DNA of 64,000 nt from Thauera aromatica K172 (GTDB lineage: Bacteria > Pseudomonadota > Gammaproteobacteria > Burkholderiales > Rhodocyclaceae): positions 2,852,001-2,916,000 of the forward strand of contig NZ_CP028339.1 of NCBI RefSeq assembly GCF_003030465.1. The letters are read 5' to 3'. Made by a program: the position numbers and the translations under genes. A model generated the notes under the pieces. It saw only the letters and a program-made list of their open reading frames with translations. It ran no database searches and was not told the origin of the DNA. Below are positions 1 to 10,334 of this stretch, in pieces (within the stretch, counting starts at the first letter, position 1; every line of letters starts with the position of its first letter).

Positions 1-1
1 T

Positions 2-148
2 CTCGATGCAGCCTTCCTCGCCAACCCGAAACGTTTCAAGGGGCGCCGCCCTGAGCCCCCCGCGCTGCCCAGCGCCGTCTGGATCAACCCACCCGCAACG
101 GAGACAAACGACGACCCGAACACCCTGGCTTCCCCAGTAAATTCATGA
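2..148 (+). pseudogene. IS3-family transposase orfB, C-terminal end (cut by window edge)
   Basis: An open frame enters from the left edge and stops at 146-148. Its last 48 residues read NPKRFKGRRPEPPALPSAVW followed by INPP. The pattern NP.RF......PP.LP..VWINPP is the characteristic tail of IS3-family OrfB, downstream of the integrase catalytic core. The DDE residues lie outside the window, so whether the gene is intact cannot be judged. It belongs to the mobile region on the left of the integrase. I could not fix the terminal inverted repeat; a possible end lies near 165-172. Confidence 0.7.
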
Positions 149-760
149 AGCACGGTGACGCAAAGTCATTGACACGTTCCGCCGGGTGGCGCGTTGCGGA
201 GCGAACTCTGGAATTTTCAGACGCGGGCCGAAACCCTCATGCAAGCAGGGTGCGCACTCTGCCGGGCAGGGTTACAGTTTTTCCCACTCTCTACACCAGT
301 CCTCGATCTTTCTTAGTGGACACGAGATGCTTGCATTCTTTGAGTACGGCCGATGCGAAGGCGGCCTTTGATCGGTACTTGCTGGGCAAGACTTGCCATT
401 CCGCCCACTTTGCTTTGACAAAGGCCTTTTCTTGCTGTCGTGGATCAACCGCATGCTTGGACTTAGCCGCATGCACGCCCCGTTTTCTCTGATTTTCGCT
501 CTGCAATTCGGCAAAAGCCTCACGCAAGGCGGGTTTTTGAATCAACAGGTTTTGAAATCGCTCGTGCATTCGGGCAGCGACACACAGCTGATCGACGATC
601 ACCGCATGATCGGACGGATTATGCTCTATGGCTAAGCGGCAGCCATCAATCGCATTGACCGCCATCACAAGCAACCCTCCTACACCGAGTTGATTGCATT
701 GCTCATGGAACGCTCGTGATGCACCCTCAAACCCGTTAGGAATAAGGACCCCGCAGTTAG

Positions 761-1846
761 CAGGGTGTTGATTTAATGCACTTTCCAGCATCTGCGCGGG
801 CTCTACGGCTGATATAATTACGTCTGCATTTCTACAGCAATTATTCCCATGCGCGGCATCGACCACAAACAGAACGCCCTGTTCAGCTACGTCAATATCG
901 AAGATCGAATTGCCCCCGATCATCCGTTGCGCCGGATCAAGACGCTGGCCGATATGGTTTTGCGCACGATGTCGCCGCATTTCGATGCGCTCTATGCCGA
1001 GGGCGGGCGCCCCTCGATTGCGCCGGAACGCTTGCTGCGCGCGTCGTTGTTGCAATGCCTGTTTTCGATTCGCTCGGAGCGCGCACTGGTCGAGCATATC
1101 GACTTCAACATGATGTTCCGTTGGTTCGTCGGCCTGACGCTGGACGAGGCGGTATGGGATCACTCGACGTTCAGCGCCAATCGCGAACGGCTGCTCAAAG
1201 AGAGCGTGATGCGCGAATTCTTCGGCGGCGTGGTGGCGATTGCCGAGTGGGCAGATCTGGTCTCGGACGAGCATTTCAGTGTCGACGGTTCGCTGCTGCG
1301 GGCGTGGGCCTCGCACAAGAGCCTGATGGCGCGCGACGGCTCGGACGAACCACCGGGGCCGGACCAGGGGCGCAACCCCGAGGTGGACTTCCGAGGGCAG
1401 AAACGCTCGAACAAGACGCACGTCTCGCGCACCGACCCGCAGGCCTTGCTGGCCAGCAAAGGCGGCGCAGGTGCCTACCTGAGCTTCACGACTCATGCGC
1501 TGGCGGAGAACCGCAATGGGCTGATCGTCGATGTGCATACCACGCAGGCCACGGGCACCGCCGAGCGCGAGGCCGCGCTGGTGATGGTCAAGCGCACCGT
1601 GAAGCCGGCCGATGCGACGCGCGAACCGACGCTGGCCGCCGACCGGGGGTACGACACCGCCGAGTTCATCGCTGCGCTTGAGCCGCTGGGCGTGCTGGCG
1701 CACGTTGCCGCCAAAACCAAGGGTAGTGCCGTCCCCGTGGCGCTCAAGGCCACGGAGGGCTATGCGGTCAGCCTGCGTCGTCGAAAGATGATCGAAGAGG
1801 CGTTCGACTGGAAACCGAAGGTGACGGTGAGATTTTCAACACCCTG
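761..1846 (+). mobile_element. IS5-family element, copy 1, internally deleted
   Basis: The 1086-bp element has perfect 10-bp ends (CAGGGTGTTG / CAACACCCTG) and is flanked by a 4-bp TTAG duplication at 757-760 and 1847-1850. This fits the YTAR target preference of IS5. Compared with copy 2 (18984-20371, 1388 bp) it lacks 302 bp, equivalent to copy 2 positions 20028-20329: the last part of the transposase gene and the 3' non-coding segment. The remainder looks identical apart from at least one base near the right end. Both ends are intact, so it could still be moved in trans. Confidence 0.9.
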
Positions 1847-1850
1847 TTAG
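849..1850 (+). pseudogene. IS5-family transposase, 3'-truncated
   Basis: It encodes 333 aa, of which about the first 319 match the 361-aa transposase of copy 2. An N-terminal DUF772/InsH-like region (GGRPSIAPERLLRASLLQ, DHSTF) is followed by the DDE nuclease domain (DGSLLRAWASHK, AADRGYDTAEF, RRRKMIEEAF). The 302-bp deletion replaces the C-terminal tail with residues read from the right end of the element, and the stop codon TAG is supplied by the flanking target duplication. The catalytic glutamate region survives, but the closing helix (RLMARGLETIRAH) is gone, so activity is doubtful. A TGATATAAT extended -10 lies at 810-818. Confidence 0.85.
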
Positions 1851-2117
1851 GATCGCCCTCGCTCAATCGATCGAACAGATCGTGGAGAATCTCTTGCCGC
1901 ATCTCAGAAATGCTGTCACGGACGGCATCGAGCGTAATGCCTTCAGGCGATGCGAGGTCGGACAGGTCTTGCTCAAGCCACTGCAGCTTGGATTCAATAG
2001 CGGATAACACGATGCGCTCCTTCAATAGCGCACCTTCAATGGTGGACGCCGCGCCAGGTCGGTGAAGGTGCCCGACTCTTCGCCCGGCCAAAGGCTAGGC
2101 GCAGCATGTCAAGATTA

Positions 2118-3341
2118 TCAGGCTCGGCGCTGAGTGATGTCGATCACCTCTGCGCCCTTCCTCACCTGGTCGAGCCAATCCGCCCACTGCTGCATCATCA
2201 CCTTGCGCTGCGGCAGGAACTTGGTTCGGTTGTACGCACGCCCCAGCACATCCGGCACCTGGTGCGCGAGCTGGTGCTCGATCACAGCAGCATCCACGCC
2301 CAGCACCTCGTGCAGGATCGTGCGCGCCATCGCCCGGAAGCCGTGGCCGGTGATCTCGGTGCGGGTGTCGTATCCCATGCGCCGCAGTGCGTTGTTCACG
2401 GTGTTCTCGCTCATGGGCTTGCCATGGTCCCGCACCCCCTGAAACACGAACCGGCCGTGTCCAGTCAACGGGTGCAGATCTCGGAGAATGTCGGCGGCCT
2501 GTCGTGACAGCGGGACGATGAAGTCGCGCCGCTTCTTCATCTTTTCGGCAGGAATCCGCCACTCACCCTGCTCGAGGTCGATCTCGGACCATTCCGCCTG
2601 TCGAAGCTCGCCCGGTCGGACGAAGAGCATCGGAGCAAGGCGCAGGGCGCTGCGCACGATCAGCGAGCCCTTGTAGCCCTCGATAGCCTTGAGCAGTGGG
2701 CCCACCTCCCCTACTTCGGTGATCGCCGGGAAGTGCTTCTTCGATACCGGCGTCAGGGCACCTTGAAGGTCGGCAGCAGGGTTGCGGTCCGCACGGCCCG
2801 TGGCAATGCCATAGCGGAAGATCTGGCCGGCGATCTGCTTGGCACGGTGCGCCGTGTCGACCGCGCCCCGCTCCTCGATGCGTCTCAGTGTGCGCAGCAG
2901 CTCGGGCGCCGTGATCTCGCCGACAGGACGATTGCCTAGCCATGGGAAAAGATCCTTCTCCAGAACGGCGAGCGCCTTCTCCTGCGTCAGCGGGGTCCAC
3001 TTCGCGCTCTTGAGCTTGTGCCATTCACGCCCGATGACCTCGAAGGCGTTGGCGACGGCTTCGACGCGAGCCTGCTTGCTTTCCTTTTTGGCTGCTACGG
3101 GATCGGTCCCGGCGGCGATCAGCTCCCGCGCTCGGTCTCGCGCCTTGCGAGCCTCAGCCAGGGACACGTCGGGGTAACTCCCCAGGGCAAGCGTTTTGCG
3201 CTTTCCATCGAGTCGGTAGTCGAGCCGCCACAGCTTGCCGCCGGTCGGCTGGATCAGCAGGTACATCCCGCGCTCGTCGGCGAGTTTTCGCGGTTTGTCG
3301 GTTGGCTTTGCTTGCCTGACGGCAACGTCATTCAGCGGCAT
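2118..3341 (-). CDS. P4-type tyrosine integrase
   Basis: A site-specific recombinase of 407 aa that would integrate or excise the island to its left. The N-terminal DUF4102 arm-binding domain (PLNDVAVRQAKPTDKPRKL, GMYLLIQPTGGKLWR) is followed by a SAM-like core-binding region and a C-terminal catalytic domain with the RPGELR arginine, HGFR, a HQLAH histidine region and the nucleophile in AYNRTKFLPQR. The start at 3341 is chosen because MPLNDV is the conserved N-terminus and GAGGGGTGGG lies just upstream; the 14 codons before it look spurious. The gene ends 3.5 kb from the window edge and starts about 185 bp from the 3' end of tRNA-Val on the same strand, the usual arrangement for an island in a tRNA gene. 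All key residues are present, so it is probably functional. Confidence 0.93.
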   Translation of the reverse strand: MPLNDVAVRQAKPTDKPRKLADERGMYLLIQPTGGKLWRLDYRLDGKRKTLALGSYPDVSLAEARKARDRARELIAAGTDPVAAKKESKQARVEAVANAFEVIGREWHKLKSAKWTPLTQEKALAVLEKDLFPWLGNRPVGEITAPELLRTLRRIEERGAVDTAHRAKQIAGQIFRYGIATGRADRNPAADLQGALTPVSKKHFPAITEVGEVGPLLKAIEGYKGSLIVRSALRLAPMLFVRPGELRQAEWSEIDLEQGEWRIPAEKMKKRRDFIVPLSRQAADILRDLHPLTGHGRFVFQGVRDHGKPMSENTVNNALRRMGYDTRTEITGHGFRAMARTILHEVLGVDAAVIEHQLAHQVPDVLGRAYNRTKFLPQRKVMMQQWADWLDQVRKGAEVIDITQRRA

Positions 3342-3374
3342 TTCCCACCCCTCGCAGCACCCGCCGTGGCGGTA

Positions 3375-3425
3375 TACCGTCAAGGGTAGCGTGTACCGTC
3401 AGGTGTACCGCCACTTTTGACGGTA
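3375..3425. repeat. Short repeats upstream of the integrase, candidate arm-type sites
   Basis: TACCGTCA occurs at 3375-3382 and again at 3394-3401 (19-bp phase). A variant TACCGCCA lies at 3406-3413 and a perfect inverted copy TGACGGTA at 3418-3425. They sit between the integrase start and tRNA-Val, where integrase arm-type sites or an excisionase/autorepression site usually lie. The repeats are seen directly; their role is inferred. Confidence 0.5.
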
Positions 3426-3460
3426 TGGGGTGCGATGGTGTGGAACGGCTTGGCACAAGA

Positions 3461-3495
3461 AAAAACCCGCAAAGCCTTAAGCTGTGCGGGTTTTT
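3461..3495. terminator. Bidirectional intrinsic terminator after tRNA-Val
   Basis: AAAAACCCGC at 3461-3470 pairs with GCGGGTTTTT at 3486-3495 around a 15-nt loop. This gives a GC stem with T-runs on both strands. On the minus strand it ends the tRNA-Val (and possibly hupB) transcript before the integrase. Confidence 0.8.
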
Positions 3496-3526
3496 GTACT
3501 GCTTGCCACGGCGTGGCAGGTGTTCT

Positions 3527-3602
3527 TGGTGGGTGCTGACGGGATCGAACCGCCGACATCCAGCTTGTAAGGCTAGCGCTCTACCAACTGAGCTAAGCAC
3601 CC
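3527..3602 (-). tRNA. tRNA-Val (anticodon TAC)
   Basis: The minus strand folds into a full cloverleaf: acceptor GGGTGCT/AGCACCC, a D-arm with AGTTGGTAGAGC, an anticodon stem CTAGC/GCTGG with loop CTTACAA (anticodon TAC, reading GUA), a T-loop containing TTCGATC, and an encoded CCA at 3527-3529. It lies just beyond hupB, and its 3' end faces the integrase, making it the likely attachment site of the left-hand island. No second copy of its 3' end was seen in this window. Confidence 0.95.
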
Positions 3603-3648
3603 GCGCATTGCACCGCCTCCAACAATTCAGGCAGCACAGCAAAGTCCG

Positions 3649-3921
3649 TCAGTTTACCGTCTCTTTCAGACTTTTGCCAGCGCGGAATTTAGGGACTTTG
3701 GCAGCCTTGATTTTGATGTTCTTTCCTGTGCGCGGATTGCGCCCAGTACGGGCGGCACGCTCTCCAAGATAGAAAGAGCCGAAGCCAACCAGGGTGACCG
3801 TATCATTTTTCCGGAGCGCTTCGGTCACGGTTGCGACGGCCGCGTCGAGCGCGCGCCCGGCATCCGCTTTGGTGAGTGAGGCCTTCTCCGCAATGCTAGC
3901 GACAAGTTCTTGTTTATTCAC
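3649..3921 (-). CDS. hupB: DNA-binding protein HU-beta
   Basis: A 90-aa nucleoid-associated HU protein that bends and compacts DNA as a dimer. It begins [20 protein letters not shown] and carries the signature [20 protein letters not shown], with RNP in the beta-arm that enters the minor groove. The start is a GTG at 3921 preceded by GGAGGGG; the 32 upstream codons lack HU similarity. It follows lon in the same direction (about 215 bp apart) and precedes tRNA-Val, the common proteobacterial order. Its own promoter is visible at 4028-4057. Confidence 0.96.
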   Translation of the reverse strand: MNKQELVASIAEKASLTKADAGRALDAAVATVTEALRKNDTVTLVGFGSFYLGERAARTGRNPRTGKNIKIKAAKVPKFRAGKSLKETVN

Positions 3922-4027
3922 GTAACCCCTCCGGATGTGAACTGCGTTCGAACGAACTTCACCAGATCCGCGCCGGGCGCGGGACTCAGAGCCACTCAAG
4001 AAACCGGACTGCTTCACACGTGCCTGT

Positions 4028-4057
4028 CTTATAGCGCGCTGAATTCAGGCCTGTCAA
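4028..4057 (-). promoter_or_regulatory. hupB promoter (sigma70-type)
   Basis: On the minus strand TTGACA (4057-4052), an 18-bp spacer and TATAAG (4033-4028) lie about 110 bp upstream of the hupB GTG. A perfect -35 and a near-consensus -10 suggest strong, growth-coupled transcription independent of lon. Confidence 0.75.
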
Positions 4058-4136
4058 CGACAGTGCGGCAACGGCGACAAGGACTCACCCATGAAGTTCG
4101 CGGCGGCCATTAGCGGGGCGTCATCGGAAGGGCGGA

Positions 4137-6563
<2,427 letters not shown>

Positions 6564-6584
6564 TTTTTCTTTCCTTAAGCAAAA

Positions 6585-6622
6585 GGTCACCCCCATTTAT
6601 GGGCGTGACCTGGAAATTCAAG
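6585..6622 (-). promoter_or_regulatory. lon sigma32-like promoter with overlapping palindrome
   Basis: CTTGAA (minus strand, 6622-6617), 13 bp and CCCATA (6603-6598) match the heat-shock consensus CTTGAA-N13-15-CCCATN. Overlapping the -10 and presumed start is a 26-bp near-perfect palindrome at 6585-6610: arms GGTCAC/GTGACC and CCCAT/ATGGG around TT, with one C:C mismatch. The promoter assignment rests on known sigma32 sites. The palindrome may be an operator or a 5' RNA structure. Confidence 0.6.
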
Positions 6623-6640
6623 CGGCGGGTTGAATTCGGC

Positions 6641-6661
6641 CCCGCACACCGAAGGTGCGGG
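6641..6661. other. Intergenic hairpin between clpX and lon
   Basis: CCCGCAC (6641-6647) and GTGCGGG (6655-6661) form a 7-bp stem directly after the clpX stop. There is no T-run on the minus strand, so it is more likely an mRNA 3'-end stabiliser or processing site than a strong terminator. Confidence 0.5.
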
Positions 6662-6669
6662 AGAGCCTT

Positions 6670-7938
<1,269 letters not shown>

Positions 7939-7955
7939 GTGAAATCTCTCCTGAA

Positions 7956-8594
7956 TCAGGTGTCGTCGCGACTGGTCAGCACCTTGTCGACCAGGCCGTA
8001 CTCGACCGCCGCCGCAGCGGACATGAAGTTGTCGCGATCGGTGTCCTTCTCGATGCGTTCGAGCGATTGGCCGGTGTGCTTGGACAGCATGTCGTTCAGG
8101 CGCGCGCGCAGGTAGAGGATTTCGCGGGCATGGATTTCGATATCCGAAGCCTGGCCCTGGAACCCCCCGAGGGGCTGATGGATCATCACCCGCGAATTGG
8201 GCAGAATGAAGCGCTTGCCCTTCTCTCCCGCTGCCAGCAGGAAGGCCCCCATGCTCGCAGCCTGGCCGATGCACAGCGTGCTGACGTTCGGCTTGACGAA
8301 CTGCATCGTGTCGTAGATCGCCATCCCGGCAGTCACCGAGCCGCCGGGCGAGTTGATGTAGAAATAAATGTCCTTGTCCGGATTTTCCGACTCGAGGAAC
8401 AACAACTGGGCGACGATGAGGTTCGCAGTGACGTCATTGACCGGGCCGACCAGGAACACCACCCGCTCCTTTAGAAGGCGCGAATAGATGTCGTAAGCGC
8501 GCTCGCCGCGACCGCTCTGCTCGACCACCATCGGAACCAGGCCGAGACCGACCGGGTTCCAGTCGCTGCTGTGCTGGGGTGTTCCTTGCATCAT
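7956..8594 (-). CDS. clpP: ATP-dependent Clp protease proteolytic subunit
   Basis: Serine peptidase of the ClpXP complex, 212 aa, assembling as a tetradecamer. Catalytic Ser114 lies in GQAASMGA and His139 in MIHQPLGG; the aspartate is in the KDTDRD segment. The oligomerisation handle region ([15 protein letters not shown]) is present. Two adjacent ATG codons (8594 and 8591) are possible starts with only a weak AGAGGGT site. A short N-terminal propeptide is likely removed before activity. It lies 20 bp downstream of tig. Confidence 0.96.
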   Translation of the reverse strand: MMQGTPQHSSDWNPVGLGLVPMVVEQSGRGERAYDIYSRLLKERVVFLVGPVNDVTANLIVAQLLFLESENPDKDIYFYINSPGGSVTAGMAIYDTMQFVKPNVSTLCIGQAASMGAFLLAAGEKGKRFILPNSRVMIHQPLGGFQGQASDIEIHAREILYLRARLNDMLSKHTGQSLERIEKDTDRDNFMSAAAAVEYGLVDKVLTSRDDT

Positions 8595-8614
8595 GGATCA
8601 GACCCTCTGCGGCA

Positions 8615-9922
8615 TCAGGCCGCGTTGTTGCCCATCAGTTCGTCGAACGCCACGTCCTTGTCGGTCGTGTCGGCCTTGCTGCTGACCCAGACGACGACGT
8701 TATCTTCGATGACCACGGCTTCGGCCTGGGCCAGGCGTTCGGGTTCGGAGTAGTACCAGCGCATCAGTTCGGACGGATCCTCATAGCTCTGTGCCATTTC
8801 CTCGACCAAGGCACGCACCTGCTCGGGCTTGGCATGGAGTTCGTTGGCCTTCACCAGTTCGGCCATGATCAGGCCGAGCTTGACCCGACGCACTGCCTGA
8901 TCGGCAAACCAGGCCGGCTCCACCGGAATGTCCTTGGTCTTGAGGCCGCGCATTTCCAGGTCGCGGCGGGCGCTGTTGGCGAGTTGCTCCGACTCGGCCT
9001 GCACCAGCGCCTTGGGCACTTCGATCGGAGTCGCGGCGAGCAGCGCCTCCATGACCTGTTCCTTCACGCGGGACTGGATGCGGCGCTTCACCTCGCGCTC
9101 GAGATTGGCCTTCACCTCCTCGCGCAGCTTGGAGACGTCACCATCGGCCACACCGAGCGCCTTGGCGAAGTCGCCATCGACGGTCGGCAGCACGGCCTCT
9201 TCGACCGCCTTGAGCGTGACCTCGAACTGCACCGCCTGGCCGGCCAGGTGCTGTGCGTGATAGTCCTCGGGGAAGGTCATATCGAAAGTCTTGCTGTCGC
9301 CCGCCTTGAGACCGGCAACCGCGCCCTCAAACTCCTTCAGCATCGATCCAGCGCCAATCACGAAGGGGAAATCCTGAGCCTGACCACCATCGAACACCTC
9401 ACCGTCCTTGCGCCCGGTGAAGTCGATCACGACACGGTCGCCTTCGGCTGCGGCACGATCGACGGCGGTGAACGTGGTGCGCTGCTTGCGCAGCACGTCG
9501 ATGGTCTGGTCGACTTCGGCCTCACCGACGCTCAGCACGGGACGCTCGATCTTCTGGCCGGCAAGATCGCCGACCACCACCTCGGGGTACACTTCGAACA
9601 CCGCGGTGAATTCCAGGGTGCCTTCGGTAGCGGCCTCCTTGGGCTGGATCTGCGGGTAACCGGCAACGCGCAGGTTTTCCGCGCGCACCTTGTCGCCGAA
9701 AGCCTTTTCCACCGCGGCACCGACCGCCTCGCCGCGCGCCTGGCCACCGTGCGTCTGGGCGACGATCTTCATCGGCACCTTGCCCGGGCGGAAACCCGCC
9801 ATCTTCACCGTGCGGGCGATACGCTTGAGGCGGTCATCCACCTCTTTCTCGATGTCCGCCAGCGAAACGGCGATGTCGATACGGCGCTCCAGCGCGCTCG
9901 GGGTTTCCTGGTTCTGCTCCAT
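8615..9922 (-). CDS. tig: Trigger factor, ribosome-associated chaperone
   Basis: A 435-aa chaperone and peptidyl-prolyl isomerase at the ribosomal exit tunnel. The N-terminal domain carries the ribosome-docking signature GFRPGKVP. The middle FKBP-type PPIase domain starts near EGDRVVIDFTGRKDG, and a long helical C-terminal chaperone domain follows. Length matches the family (about 430). It heads the tig-clpP-clpX operon, coupling nascent-chain folding with degradation. Confidence 0.97.
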   Translation of the reverse strand: MEQNQETPSALERRIDIAVSLADIEKEVDDRLKRIARTVKMAGFRPGKVPMKIVAQTHGGQARGEAVGAAVEKAFGDKVRAENLRVAGYPQIQPKEAATEGTLEFTAVFEVYPEVVVGDLAGQKIERPVLSVGEAEVDQTIDVLRKQRTTFTAVDRAAAEGDRVVIDFTGRKDGEVFDGGQAQDFPFVIGAGSMLKEFEGAVAGLKAGDSKTFDMTFPEDYHAQHLAGQAVQFEVTLKAVEEAVLPTVDGDFAKALGVADGDVSKLREEVKANLEREVKRRIQSRVKEQVMEALLAATPIEVPKALVQAESEQLANSARRDLEMRGLKTKDIPVEPAWFADQAVRRVKLGLIMAELVKANELHAKPEQVRALVEEMAQSYEDPSELMRWYYSEPERLAQAEAVVIEDNVVVWVSSKADTTDKDVAFDELMGNNAA

Positions 9923-10334
9923 TGAGTCGATCCTGAGAAGTCAAAAATCCGTTCCCGCCCTTCCAAGGACACGCGCCGAAACACAGCACACGCATCCCTC
10001 GCCAGCGTGAACACGTTGTACGAAGAGCGCGATTCTAGCACAGCGCACGGTTCCGCCCCGCAGGAGCGCGGAAGCCGCGCCCCCTCCCCGCCGGGGACAC
10101 CGCCGATGTGCTCCGGGCCGCCCCCATCGTGTGGCCGGAAAAGGATTCGCGATAAAAAAAGACCGCCCGGGGGAGGAACTCGGCCTCGGCTCGTCATATC
10201 CTATGATCAACAGATCCGGCGCCGGCAGGGTGGGCAAACCGGACCCCGTCGCACAAGGCGGCTGACGCAGCAAACGTTGTTTCTTGGCGGTTGCGATCGA
10301 TCGGCACCGCACTTCGCTCGGACAGGAGACTTCC
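9923..10334. promoter_or_regulatory. Divergent tig/prkA intergenic region
   Basis: A 412-bp gap between divergent tig and prkA. On the tig side the minus strand carries the extended -10 TGCTAGAAT (10040-10032), about 110 bp from the tig start, without a clear -35. On the prkA side I see only ACAGGAGAC just before the ATG; no convincing sigma70 or sigma54 promoter was recognised. No tRNA or small gene was detected here. Confidence 0.45.

Larger units (their letters stand above)
272..2010 (-). pseudogene. Unknown-function gene split by IS5 and carrying a frameshift
   Basis: Removing the IS5 copy (761-1846) and one TTAG duplicate joins two minus-strand frames into one protein of about 215 aa. 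The 5' part starts at a GTG (2010) behind AAGGAG and reads MLSAIESKLQWLEQDLSDLA, ending EGDPN at the insertion. The 3' part continues CGVLIPNGFEG and ends near 272. One extra base in an A-run around 312-318 shifts the frame, so the present frame stops at 291, while the neighbouring frame ends KIEDWCREWEKL. An internal ATG at 665 with a good AGGAGG could still express a 124-residue C-terminal piece. The family was not recognised; the basic, helical C-terminus resembles small proteins often found on islands. Its role is unknown. Confidence 0.6.

Noticed and set aside
291-1703. 470-aa minus-strand open frame
   Set aside because: Most of it is antisense to the IS5 transposase; only the last part (from 665) belongs to the real split gene.
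10160-10334. sigma54 promoter for prkA
   Set aside because: A TTGGC ... TTGC-like string is present, but the GG/GC spacing is wrong for -24/-12.
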